A model generated the notes under the pieces. That model was not told the DNA's origin and made no database searches. It saw nothing but the letters and a program-made list of their open reading frames with translations. This document shows positions 18,057 through 26,406 of a stretch of 64,000 nucleotides of DNA, piece after piece. Location of the stretch: contig NZ_JABWGO010000009.1 in NCBI RefSeq assembly GCF_013363995.1, positions 186,001-250,000 on the forward strand. The letters are read 5' to 3'. Source of the stretch: Nonomuraea rhodomycinica (lineage in GTDB: Bacteria; Actinomycetota; Actinomycetes; Streptosporangiales; Streptosporangiaceae). The position numbers and the translations under genes were made by a program. Positions within the stretch are counted from its first letter, which is position 1, and every line of letters begins with the position of its first letter.

Positions 18057-18845
18057 CTAGCGCGGCCACGCGTTGCGCCGGAAGGCCAGCTCCACCAGGT
18101 CGGCGACCGCACCGTCCGCGCAGGCCGCCGTCACCACGTCGGCCGCCGCGCGCACGTCCGGATGGCCGTCGCCGACCGCGGCCCCCAGGCCGGCCGCGTC
18201 GATCATGTCGAGGTCGTTGGGGTTGTCGCCGATGGCCGCGACCTCCTCCAGCGGCACGCCACGGGCCGCGGCCAGGGCGCGCAGCGCGGTGCCCTTGGTG
18301 GCCCCCTCGGGAAGCACCTCCAGGTACGTCGCCTCGGACAGCGTCGTGACCGTGCCCGCGACCTGCAGGGCGGGCAGCGGATCGCCGATCAGCATGCACT
18401 TGGTGATCCGCTCGGGGCGCAGCGCGTGCCAGCCGCCGGGATGGCGCAGCGTGATCCCGTCCCGGCGCGCGTAGTCGCGCAGGACCGGCGCGTCGTCCAC
18501 GGCCCACGCCTCACCGTCGGCGAACGCCACCGGACGCACCCCCTCCGGAAGCCCCTCGAACACGCCGAGCAGCGTCGTCCAGGCGTCGGCGGGCAGGTGC
18601 CGGGAGCGCAGGACGTCCCCGGTGGCCAGGTCGGCGGTGCGGGCGCCGTTGTAGAGGATCGCCGGCCCGTCGAGGCCCAGCTCGTCGTAGTAGCGGCGGG
18701 CCGAGCGTTCCATCCGGCCGGTGGCGATGACCACCTCGCCGCCCGCGGCCCGGAAGCGGCGCAGCGCGTCGCGGCCGGCCGGGACCATCGCGAGGTCGCG
18801 CCCCACGAGCGTCCCGTCGAGGTCCGTGACGATCCAGCGGATCAC
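18057..18845 (-). CDS. Cof-type HAD phosphatase
   Basis: A 262-residue HAD hydrolase of the Cof/IIB class. Motif I is DLDGTLV, motif II is in VIATGR, the conserved lysine is in EGATKGTAL, and motif III/IV is in AIGDNPNDLDMI. Enzymes of this class hydrolyse sugar phosphates, nucleotides or inositol-type phosphates. It is the last gene of the seven-gene operon that starts with PiT, and its ATG overlaps the stop of the IMPase-family gene by four bases. Within the proposed phytate pathway it would release phosphate from an imported ester; its substrate is inferred only from context. Confidence 0.85.
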   Translation of the reverse strand: MIRWIVTDLDGTLVGRDLAMVPAGRDALRRFRAAGGEVVIATGRMERSARRYYDELGLDGPAILYNGARTADLATGDVLRSRHLPADAWTTLLGVFEGLPEGVRPVAFADGEAWAVDDAPVLRDYARRDGITLRHPGGWHALRPERITKCMLIGDPLPALQVAGTVTTLSEATYLEVLPEGATKGTALRALAAARGVPLEEVAAIGDNPNDLDMIDAAGLGAAVGDGHPDVRAAADVVTAACADGAVADLVELAFRRNAWPR

Positions 18846-19645
18846 GAGCCGCTCCCGGCGCCGGTCAGCTCGGCCAGCACGGAGCCGGCGAGGTCGAACC
18901 CCCCGACGCAGGCCAGGTAGCCGCCGGGGACGAGGACGTCTCCCGACAGCGGGATGTAGACGCCCCCGGCCTGCCGGACCAGGAGCGATCCGGCCGCCAC
19001 GTCCCAGGCGTTGACGTGGGTGCCGTAGGCCACGTCGGACCAGCCGGCGGCCACGTGCGCCAGTTTCAGCGCCGCGCTGCCGGGGCGGCGGGTGGAGGCG
19101 AAGGCGCTGACCATCCGGGCGAAGCGGCGCAGCGCCTCCTCGCCGTCGGCGGCCAGGTCGCGGGGGGCGGGATAGCTCGACAGCAGCAGCGCCTCCCGGT
19201 CGGTCGTGGCGCCCACGCTGCGGATCGGCGCCCCGTTGCAGGTCGCCCCGCCGAGCCAGGCGGTGAACTCGTCGTCGCGCACGGGGTCGTAGACGACGCC
19301 GGCCACCACCTCGCCGTCCACGGCCGCCGCGATCGAGGTGCAGAAGAACGGCAGGCCGGCGGCGAAGTTGGCGGTGCCGTCGATGGGATCGACGTACCAG
19401 CGGACGGCGCCCTCGCCGCGGGCGCCGCCCTCCTCCCCGACCACGGCGCTGCCGGGGCAGCGCTCGTCCAGGACCTGGCGGATGTGGTCCTCGGCCGCCC
19501 GGTCGTGCTCGGTGACGGGGTCGTGGAAGTCGCGCTTGGTACGGACGTGCGGCCGGGAACGGAAGGCGGCCCGCAGCCGGTCGCCGACCGCCCGTGCCGC
19601 CTCGGTCGCGATGGCGGCCAGCTCGTACGAGGTGTTCACGTCCAT
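18842..19645 (-). CDS. Inositol monophosphatase family protein
   Basis: A 267-residue IMPase-fold phosphatase. The metal and phosphate ligands are in VVGEEGG, in DPIDGTANF and in NAWDVAAG, matching the family's three signature segments. Enzymes of this fold dephosphorylate inositol monophosphates, but histidinol phosphate, fructose bisphosphate or PAP are possible alternatives. It overlaps the upstream HAD gene by 10 bp and the downstream HAD gene by four. Its presence in an operon with phosphate and ABC importers, opposite a phytase, makes inositol phosphate the most economical substrate. Confidence 0.88.
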   Translation of the reverse strand: MDVNTSYELAAIATEAARAVGDRLRAAFRSRPHVRTKRDFHDPVTEHDRAAEDHIRQVLDERCPGSAVVGEEGGARGEGAVRWYVDPIDGTANFAAGLPFFCTSIAAAVDGEVVAGVVYDPVRDDEFTAWLGGATCNGAPIRSVGATTDREALLLSSYPAPRDLAADGEEALRRFARMVSAFASTRRPGSAALKLAHVAAGWSDVAYGTHVNAWDVAAGSLLVRQAGGVYIPLSGDVLVPGGYLACVGGFDLAGSVLAELTGAGSGS

Positions 19646-20400
19646 GTCGCCTCCAGGAGGTTCAGCAGGCCGCGCGGGTCCTCCACGGTGGCCTGCGGGC
19701 TCTGCCGCACGCGGTACGGGATCTTCTCGGTGCTGCGGGAGACCATGAGGACCGTGGCTCCCACCTCGGCGCGGGCGCCGCAGACCACGTCACGGTCGTA
19801 GTTGTCGCCGACGTACCAGGTCTGCGCCGGGTCCACGCCGAGGGCTCGGCAGGCCAGCCGGATCATCTCCGGGTTCGGCTTGCGCACGCCGACCTCGTCG
19901 CTGTAGACCTGCGTGGCGATCAGCCGGTCGAGGCCGTCGCGGGCCAGGAAGTCGCGGTGCACGGCGCCGCACAGGGCGTTGCTCACCACCGCGGGCACGA
20001 CTCCGCGCGCCCGGCAGGCGGTCAGCAGCTCCACCGTCCCGGCACGCGTCTTCCGGTCGCTGCGCAGCTCGCCCATGCGCCTGCACAGCGGGGTCGCCTC
20101 GACGGTGACCAGGGTGCGGGCCTGCTCCGGCCAGTCGGTGGCGACGAAGTCGGCCCAGAACCGGCGGTGGGTCGTCTCCTCGGGCGCGAGCTGCCGGGAG
20201 GTGGAGTCCTTCCAGTAGCCGTCGGCCCGCGCGCCGGCCCTGATGTCGCACTCGACGTCCTCGGCGGTGAGCCCGTCGAAGCCGGCGCCGGTGAGCAGGC
20301 CGTGCACCTCGGCGGCCAGCTCGGCCGCCCATGACGGGCGCCGGGTGGTCTCCACGACGACACCGCCGAAGTCGAGGAGCAGGGCCTTGGGCGCCCTCAC
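19636..20400 (-). CDS. HAD subfamily IA phosphatase
   Basis: A 254-residue HAD hydrolase. Motif I is LLDFGGVVVE, motif II Ser is in VVSNALCG, Lys is in GVRKPNPEM, and the acidic motif is WYVGDNYDRDVVCGARAEVG. The second Asp of motif I is replaced (DFGG rather than DxD); several FGGVV-type HADs share this, so true phosphatase activity is likely but not certain. The ATG overlaps the ABC ATPase stop by four bases. It belongs to the same operon as the IMPase-family enzyme. Confidence 0.85.
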   Translation of the reverse strand: MRAPKALLLDFGGVVVETTRRPSWAAELAAEVHGLLTGAGFDGLTAEDVECDIRAGARADGYWKDSTSRQLAPEETTHRRFWADFVATDWPEQARTLVTVEATPLCRRMGELRSDRKTRAGTVELLTACRARGVVPAVVSNALCGAVHRDFLARDGLDRLIATQVYSDEVGVRKPNPEMIRLACRALGVDPAQTWYVGDNYDRDVVCGARAEVGATVLMVSRSTEKIPYRVRQSPQATVEDPRGLLNLLEATWT

Positions 20401-21494
20401 GCCGTCGCCTCCGCCCGGTCCCAGGAGGAGATCCGGACGCCGTCGGCGTCGAAGAGGTGGAGCTGCTCGGTCCAGCAGGTCAGGACATCGCCGGAGGCGG
20501 CCAGGACCGGCGTGTACGACACCGCGTACAGCTCGGCGTCCAGGACGCGCAGCCGTACCGTCCAGGAGGAGCCGGCCGGGAGCACGGCCTCGACCAGCGC
20601 CTCCTCATGCCAGGCGGCGTCCGGTGGCGGGCCGAGGCGTAACGCCTCCGGCCGGATGCCGACGGCCGCCGGCGCCTTCCCGGCGGCGCGGGGCTCCACA
20701 TGGCGCAGCAGCGAGGCGGCCAGGCCGGTGGGCGCGGGCCCCGTCTCGACGATCGCCATCGGCGGGCTGCCGACGAACTCGGCGACGAAGCGGTTGGCCG
20801 GGCGGTCGTAGACGTCCATGGGGGCGGCGAGCTGCTGCAGCTCGCCGTCGTTCAGCACGGCGACGTCGGTGGCCATGGTGAGGGCTTCGAGCTGGTCGTG
20901 GGTGACGAAGACGATGGTCGCGCCGGACTCCTCGTGGATGCGCTTCAGCTCGGCGCGCATCTCCAGGCGCAGCCGGGCGTCGAGGTTGGACAGGGGCTCG
21001 TCCAGCAGCAGCACGGCGGGGTTGACGGCGAGCATCCTGGCCAGCGCGACCCGCTGCTGCTGGCCGCCCGAGAGCTGGGACGGGTAACGGTCCATGGCGG
21101 CGTCGACGTGGACCATCCTCAGCGCCGCCTCGGCGCGGGAGCGACGCTCCGGGGCGGGGACCTTGCGCATGCGCAGGCCGAACTCGACGTTCTCGCGCAC
21201 CGACAGGTGCGGCCAGAGCGCGTAGTTCTGGAAGACGAGCCCCATGCCGCGCTTCTCCGGCGGCACGTAGAGGCCCCGCTCGACGGAGTCGAGCACGCGG
21301 TCGCCGACGGCGATGCTGCCGGCCGTGGGCTGTTCGAGACCGGCGATCATGCGCAGCGTCGTGGTCTTGCCGCAGCCGGACGGGCCGAGCAGGCACATGA
21401 ACGCGCCGTCGGGGACGACGAGGTCGAGGTTCCTGACCGCGTGCTCGCCGCCGCCGTAGCTCTTGGAGACTCCGCTCAGGGTGATGGTCGGCAT
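20397..21494 (-). CDS. ABC importer ATP-binding protein (Afu/Fbp/Pot type)
   Basis: A 365-residue ATPase with Walker A GPSGCGKTT, Q-loop FQNYALWPH, signature LSGGQQQR, Walker B LLLDEPLSN and His switch FVTHD. A C-terminal TOBE-like regulatory region follows (residues ~240-365). This architecture is that of iron/sugar-phosphate/polyamine importers. The start is directly adjacent to the stop of the fused permease gene, so the two form one transporter. The matching binding protein is the divergent lipoprotein at 25208. Known AfuABC systems import hexose phosphates, which fits the phosphatases downstream. Confidence 0.9.
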   Translation of the reverse strand: MPTITLSGVSKSYGGGEHAVRNLDLVVPDGAFMCLLGPSGCGKTTTLRMIAGLEQPTAGSIAVGDRVLDSVERGLYVPPEKRGMGLVFQNYALWPHLSVRENVEFGLRMRKVPAPERRSRAEAALRMVHVDAAMDRYPSQLSGGQQQRVALARMLAVNPAVLLLDEPLSNLDARLRLEMRAELKRIHEESGATIVFVTHDQLEALTMATDVAVLNDGELQQLAAPMDVYDRPANRFVAEFVGSPPMAIVETGPAPTGLAASLLRHVEPRAAGKAPAAVGIRPEALRLGPPPDAAWHEEALVEAVLPAGSSWTVRLRVLDAELYAVSYTPVLAASGDVLTCWTEQLHLFDADGVRISSWDRAEATA

Positions 21495-23321
21495 CTATCC
21501 TCCTATGCCGGACGCCAGGCTCGTCCGGGTCAGGCGCTGGGTCAGGGTCGTCATGGTGAACGAGAGCAGGGCGATCATGAGGACGACGGCGTTGGCGAGC
21601 TGGGTGTATCCGTAGTCCACGAGACCGATCGACAGCGTCGTGAGCAGCTGCGTGCCCGTGGTGGCGAGCATGACCACGATGCTGAGCTCCTTGAGCCCGG
21701 AGACGAACGGCAGCACGATCCCGGTGACCAGCGCGCCCTTCTGGATCGGGAAGATGATCCGGCGCATCCGCTGCCACCAGGAGGCGCCGGCGACCTGGGC
21801 GGCCTCCTCCGGCTCCCGGCCGAGCTGCGTCATCGCCGCGATGCCCGAGCGGGAGCTGTAGGGCAGGTGCGTCACGGCCATCACGAGGATCAGCAGGAAC
21901 GTCGTCCCGTACAGCGCCGGGACGGGTCCCCGGGCGACGGCGAACAGCGACAGCGAGGCCGCCGCGAAGGCGATGCCGGGCACCAGGTAGGGCAGGAAGG
22001 ACACCTGGCGCAGGAAGCCGGCGACGCGCGGCGCCGTCCCGCGCACGACGACGTACCCGACGAGCAGCCCGGCGACCGCGCACACCACCGAGGCGAGGCC
22101 GACGACGCGCAGCGAGTTCCAGGCCGCCTCCCACAGCTCGTGGCCGCGCAGGACGCCGTGCGGGAAGCCGACCGCGCCGGGCAGCCGCTCGGCGAGCCAG
22201 TAGTCGAGGGTGAACGTCGACAGGTCCAGCGGCGTGCGCGTGATCGTGGACAGCAGCAGCGTCAGCACGGGGACCAGCACGCTGACCACGAACACCAGCA
22301 GAGCCAGCGCGAACGCGGGCCGGCGCAGGCGGCGCAGGCGGCCCAGCCGGTCCATCGCGCCCTTGCCGCCCACGGTGACGAAGCGGCGGTGCTCGCGCAT
22401 CAGCCGCATGTCCATGAAGACGACCAGCACGCCGATGATCACGATGACGGTGGCGAGCACGGAGGCCACGCCGGTGCTCCGGTCCCGGATCGACTGGAAG
22501 AGCCCGGTGGACAGCACACGGTAGTCGGCCGGCAGGCCCAGCACGTACGGCGTGCCGAACGTGCCGAGCACCCGGCCGATCACCAGCAGCACGGCCGACG
22601 ACAGGGCCGGGAGCATGAGCGGGACCACGATCCGCCGCACGACGGTCCGCCGGGGCGCGCCGAGGATCCGGGCCGAGTCCTCGAGCTGCGCGTCGATGCG
22701 GCGCAGCGCGTTGCCGACCAGGAGCAGGACGAACGGGTAGTAGTGCAGCCCGAGGGTGACGATGATCGGCAGCGCCCCGTAGGCCAGCCAGTCGGGCGTC
22801 CGGACGCCCTGCGCCTCCAGGAAGCCGACCTGCCCGCCGGCCCGCTCGTTCTTGAACAGCGACAGCCACGCCAGCGAGAACGTCCACGACGGCAGCATGT
22901 ACGGCACGACCAGCGCGCCGGCCAGCCACCGGCGCCCCGGGACGTCGGTCCGGGTGACCAGCCACGCCATGCCGCCGCCGAGCACCAGCGCGAACAGGGT
23001 GGTGCCGGCCGCGACGACGAGCGTGTTGAGCAGCGGCTCCCAGAACAGCAGGCGGCTGACGGGGGAGCGGAAGACCCGCCACAGGTAGTAGCCGGTCCAC
23101 TCGCCGGGCGCCTGTCCGGCGTGCGCCTCGTCGCCGTACTGGAGGCGGAAGGCGTCGGACAGCACCGCGACCAGCGGAGCGACGACGAGGTAGGCGAGCA
23201 CGACCACGAGCACCAGGCCGAGGAGCGCGGTGGGGTCGTGACGCAGGACGCGCAGCCGGTACAGCGTCCTGCCTCGGATGGGTGGTGGGGGCGGCGGCTC
23301 CGTCTCGGTCATCACGGCCAT
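21495..23321 (-). CDS. Fused two-domain ABC importer permease
   Basis: A 608-residue inner-membrane protein with about 12 membrane segments and two permease domains in tandem, each with an EAA loop (SARILGAPRRTVVRRIVVPL and AAQVAGASWWQRMRRIIFPI). Such fused permeases occur in the Fbp/Afu/Phn class of importers for ferric iron, sugar phosphates or phosphonates. It begins 34 bp after the DUF47 stop and abuts the ATPase gene, so transporter and phosphate genes share one transcript. The N-terminus has a Pro-rich cytoplasmic tail. Confidence 0.9.
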   Translation of the reverse strand: MAVMTETEPPPPPPIRGRTLYRLRVLRHDPTALLGLVLVVVLAYLVVAPLVAVLSDAFRLQYGDEAHAGQAPGEWTGYYLWRVFRSPVSRLLFWEPLLNTLVVAAGTTLFALVLGGGMAWLVTRTDVPGRRWLAGALVVPYMLPSWTFSLAWLSLFKNERAGGQVGFLEAQGVRTPDWLAYGALPIIVTLGLHYYPFVLLLVGNALRRIDAQLEDSARILGAPRRTVVRRIVVPLMLPALSSAVLLVIGRVLGTFGTPYVLGLPADYRVLSTGLFQSIRDRSTGVASVLATVIVIIGVLVVFMDMRLMREHRRFVTVGGKGAMDRLGRLRRLRRPAFALALLVFVVSVLVPVLTLLLSTITRTPLDLSTFTLDYWLAERLPGAVGFPHGVLRGHELWEAAWNSLRVVGLASVVCAVAGLLVGYVVVRGTAPRVAGFLRQVSFLPYLVPGIAFAAASLSLFAVARGPVPALYGTTFLLILVMAVTHLPYSSRSGIAAMTQLGREPEEAAQVAGASWWQRMRRIIFPIQKGALVTGIVLPFVSGLKELSIVVMLATTGTQLLTTLSIGLVDYGYTQLANAVVLMIALLSFTMTTLTQRLTRTSLASGIGG

Positions 23322-23355
23322 GGCGCTCCTTCAACGGGGGGTGTCGGCGGTGGCT

Positions 23356-24006
23356 TCAGTGGCTGCGTTTGAGCATCGCGTCGGCGAGCGTGTCGGCGGC
23401 CTCGCCGAGCCGCCGGCCCACGGCGTCGAGCCGCGACAGCAGCTCGCGCTCGCGCAGCGTCTCCATCTCCAGCGGCTCGCCGAACAGCTCGGTGAGCCGG
23501 GCCTGACAGAGCTGGCGGACCCGGCTGCGGGACTTGCGGGTGGCCAGCACGGCGACGGTGACCGAGCCGGGGTCGCCGAGCGTCTTGCGCAGCGCCTCCT
23601 CCAGCTGGTCCAGGCCGTCGATCACGGCGCGCAGCGGCTCGGCCGCGAACGCCAGGTCGGCCGGCCCGAACAGGTCGGCCTCGCGGACGAAGTCCCTCAG
23701 GTGGTCGAGCACGTCGTCGATCGAGCGGGACAGCCGGAACAGGTCCTCCCGGTCGATGGGGGTGGCCAGGATGCGCCACAGGGCCCGGACCAGCTCCGCC
23801 CGCGCGGCGTCACCCTCGTGCTCGATCTGCGCCATCCGGGTCCGCGCCGCCGAGCGCCCGACCGCGCCGGAGGCGGCCGAGCGGGCCAGGACGGCGCCCG
23901 ACCGGGCGACGGCGACCTGCCCGCGGATCAGGCCGATCACCCGCCGACCCGACCGGCCGCGCAGCTCGTCCCAGGCGCGGGCGACCCGCCGGGCCAGCCC
24001 GGTCAT
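23356..24006 (-). CDS. DUF47/PhoU-like partner of the phosphate transporter
   Basis: A 216-residue, highly helical, charged cytoplasmic protein. It resembles DUF47 (YkaA/Pit accessory) proteins in composition, with conserved IEHEGDAAR and RSIDDVLDHLRDF helices that in the family bind metal through Glu/Asp. Its ATG overlaps the PiT stop (ATGA), the usual pit-accessory arrangement. The N-terminal ~40 residues are Arg-rich. It is likely to modulate PiT activity. Confidence 0.85.
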   Translation of the reverse strand: MTGLARRVARAWDELRGRSGRRVIGLIRGQVAVARSGAVLARSAASGAVGRSAARTRMAQIEHEGDAARAELVRALWRILATPIDREDLFRLSRSIDDVLDHLRDFVREADLFGPADLAFAAEPLRAVIDGLDQLEEALRKTLGDPGSVTVAVLATRKSRSRVRQLCQARLTELFGEPLEMETLRERELLSRLDAVGRRLGEAADTLADAMLKRSH

Positions 24007-24992
24007 GCCGACCGCAGCAGCCGCAGCCCCAGCCCGGCCAGGCAACCCAGCGCCATGGACGACGGCAACGTGACCAGCCACGCCGTGCCCACGTTCAGCA
24101 CCGCACGCCATCGCAACCTCCTGCCTCCCTCACTCGCCACCACGCCGACGACCCCGGCGGCCACGGACTGCGTCATGCTCACCGGGCTTCCCAGGGCCGA
24201 GCTGCCGAGGACGGCGCCGGTGGCCGCCGTCTCGGCCGAGACCACGTGCAGCGGCCGGGTGATAACCAGGCCCCGGCCCAGCCGCTCGCCGACTCCGACG
24301 AGGCTGGTCATGGCCCCGGCCAGGAACACCAGCGCCATGACGGCCGTCCAGAAGGCGGAGACGTGGACGGGCCCGACCCGGCCCAGTCCGTTGCGCCCCA
24401 CGTCCACCGCGACGCTCACGACCGCGATCATCTTCTGGCCGTCGTTGACGGCGTACGCGACGCACTGGGCCGCGTACGCCAGCACGTGCGCGCCGAGCAC
24501 GAGCCTGGGCATCCGGCGGGAGGACGGCACGCGCCGGGAGAGGCTCCCGAGCAGGTAGCCCAGGCCGAGCCCGGCCAGGGGCGCGCCGGCGCCCACCGCC
24601 AGGACGGCGGCCAGGGCGCGCCACGACACCGGCAGCCCCGCGCCCAGCCCGGCGCCGGTGATGCCGCCGATCACGGCGAGCGTCAGGCTGGTCGGCAGCC
24701 CCTTGGCGGTCAGAGCGCCGACCACGGCGAGCGCGGTCACCACGCCGGCCAGGAACACGGTGGCGCCCTCGGAGGTGCCGAGTCCCGCCAGCCCCTCGGT
24801 GAAGGTGCGCGCGACGGCCACGCCCAGCAGGTACGGACCGGTGGACAGCACGACGACGAGCAGGGCGGCGGCGCCCCAGCCCGGGGTGTGCGGGAACCGC
24901 AGCCCGAGGCCGATCAGCGTGGCTCCGTCGTTGGCGCCGCTGATCAGGACGAACACGACGGCCACCGCGGCGAACGCCAGCGTCCAGCCCAT
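24003..24992 (-). CDS. PiT-family inorganic phosphate transporter
   Basis: A 329-residue membrane protein with about ten hydrophobic segments. The family's inverted-repeat signatures are visible: ISGANDGATLIGLGL near the N-terminus and AYAVNDGQKMIAV in the middle. These are the GANDxA-type loops that bind phosphate with a cation. It is the first gene of the seven-gene operon, with the PHO-box-like repeats 33-82 bp upstream. The protein is shorter than many PiT members (about 400 residues) but has both signature loops. Confidence 0.88.
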   Translation of the reverse strand: MGWTLAFAAVAVVFVLISGANDGATLIGLGLRFPHTPGWGAAALLVVVLSTGPYLLGVAVARTFTEGLAGLGTSEGATVFLAGVVTALAVVGALTAKGLPTSLTLAVIGGITGAGLGAGLPVSWRALAAVLAVGAGAPLAGLGLGYLLGSLSRRVPSSRRMPRLVLGAHVLAYAAQCVAYAVNDGQKMIAVVSVAVDVGRNGLGRVGPVHVSAFWTAVMALVFLAGAMTSLVGVGERLGRGLVITRPLHVVSAETAATGAVLGSSALGSPVSMTQSVAAGVVGVVASEGGRRLRWRAVLNVGTAWLVTLPSSMALGCLAGLGLRLLRSA

Positions 24993-25018
24993 GATTCGCT
25001 CCTCGCCCAGGGGCCTTC

Positions 25019-25074
25019 TTTGTAGATGAACGAGAGATGAACGGTCAATACTTTGTCATGACATGCTTATGAAC
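25019..25074 (-). promoter_or_regulatory. PHO-box-like direct repeats and promoter
   Basis: Read on the minus strand, two exact GTTCATC heptamers lie 11 bp apart (25036-25042 and 25025-25031). Further upstream lie GTTCATA (25068-25074) and TGTCATG (25057-25063), again 11 bp apart. Actinobacterial PhoP boxes are 11-bp direct repeat units of the GTTCACC type, so this is a good candidate. A promoter TTGACC (25043-25048) with an 18-bp spacer and TACAAA (25019-25024) overlaps it; the two exact heptamers fill the spacer exactly. A single GTTCATC in plus orientation at 25121-25127 may serve the divergent genes. Confidence 0.6.
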
Positions 25075-25207
25075 CAACTCCTCAGTCCGTAAGAATGTCT
25101 TGACAATCTATTCTCCTGATGTTCATCGTGAGCCATACGCCGGCGCCCGGATCGGGGCTGGAGCCCGGCCTTCAGGGATTCCCATGGGCATGAGGAGTGA
25201 CGCCAGC

Positions 25208-26377
25208 ATGAGGCGTACCGGGAAGATCATCTCTGTGGCGGTGCTGGCGGCGGCCGTCCTGTCGTGCGCGCCCTCCACCGGCCCCGGCGGGTCCTCGCCG
25301 CCGGCGACCGCGCGCGCACTGCCCGAGCCGTCGCTCGACGCCGCCTTCGACCTGGACACGCTGGTCGCCGCGGCGAAGAAGGAGGGCAGCGTGCTGGTCT
25401 ACGACTCCAGCGGTGACATCGAGGAGGTGGCCAGGGCCTTCACGGCGAAGTACGGCATCGCCATGGAGGGGGTGAAGTCCGACACCCCGCAGACCGCCGA
25501 GAAGATGACCCGCGAGCACGCGGCCGACAACGTGACCATCGACGCCGCCATATACGAGGACGGCGGGGTCCTGGTGGGCCAGCTCGTGCCCCAGGACGTG
25601 GTCCGGACGTGGGTGCCGGCCGACCTGACGGACCAGATCCCCGCCGAGAACCGGAACCCGCTGCTCGCGCTGTCGAAGGCGACGGTCTTCGCGTACAACA
25701 CCCGCCTGTCGCCCGGCGGCTGCCCGGTGCGCAACGTGTGGGACCTCACCGAGCCGCAGTGGGCGGGCAAGCTGGTGATGCAGGACCCCCTGGGCAAGCC
25801 GACCGTGCTGTCGTTCTTCACCCAGCTCGACTCGCACGGCAACCAGGCCCTGGAGCAGGCGTACCAGGCCAAGTACGGCGAGCCGCTGCGCACGGAGGAG
25901 CAGAGCGCGGCCTACGAATGGATCAAACGGATCTCCCGCAACAAGCCCGTGCTCACCGGCTCCGACGAGGACATCTCCGCCGCGGTGGGCGCGCCCGGCG
26001 TCACCGACAAGAAGCTCGGTTTCATGTCCGTCTCGAAGTTCCGCAACAACGAGGACAAGGGCTACACCCAGTCCACGTGCGAGGCGATGACGCCCTTCGC
26101 CGGCTTCAGCTATCCCAAGTACGTGGCGATCGCCGCGAAGAGCAGGCACCCGAACGCGGCCAAGCTGTTCGTGCACTTCATCATGACCGGCGAGGGCGTC
26201 CGGCACGAGATCGGCGAGGGCGGCGTGTCGGGCAACAGCACTGTCGATCCGCTGGTCACCCCGCCCGGGCTGGCCGACTGGCAGGGCCGGCTCTTCCACA
26301 CCGACCCGGACGGCCTGCTCGCCGACCTGCGCAACCGCCAGGCCGTGTCCGACTTCTGGCGCGTCAGCCGCGGCTGA
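25208..26377 (+). CDS. ABC substrate-binding lipoprotein (Afu/Fbp type)
   Basis: A 389-residue type II periplasmic-binding-fold lipoprotein. The chosen ATG has GAGGAG 10 bp upstream and leads directly into a lipoprotein signal with the lipid-modified cysteine at residue 20 (AAVLSC). The mature part has LVVYDSSGDIEEV-like and FAYNTRL strands of the Fbp/Afu/PhnS class. The adjacent Tyr-Tyr pair that ligates iron in ferric-binding proteins is not present, arguing against iron. It is divergent from the permease operon and 29 bp upstream of the phytase gene, so it is likely to capture the phytase product. Confidence 0.85.
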   Translation: MRRTGKIISVAVLAAAVLSCAPSTGPGGSSPPATARALPEPSLDAAFDLDTLVAAAKKEGSVLVYDSSGDIEEVARAFTAKYGIAMEGVKSDTPQTAEKMTREHAADNVTIDAAIYEDGGVLVGQLVPQDVVRTWVPADLTDQIPAENRNPLLALSKATVFAYNTRLSPGGCPVRNVWDLTEPQWAGKLVMQDPLGKPTVLSFFTQLDSHGNQALEQAYQAKYGEPLRTEEQSAAYEWIKRISRNKPVLTGSDEDISAAVGAPGVTDKKLGFMSVSKFRNNEDKGYTQSTCEAMTPFAGFSYPKYVAIAAKSRHPNAAKLFVHFIMTGEGVRHEIGEGGVSGNSTVDPLVTPPGLADWQGRLFHTDPDGLLADLRNRQAVSDFWRVSRG

Positions 26378-26406
26378 CCGGTTCACCCCCCGAGAAAGGA
26401 GGCGCG

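Noticed and set aside
20397..26377. Ferric iron uptake as the role of the ABC transporter
   Set aside because: The family often gets this label, but the binding protein has no Tyr-Tyr pair and the genes around it are phytase, phosphatases and phosphate transport.
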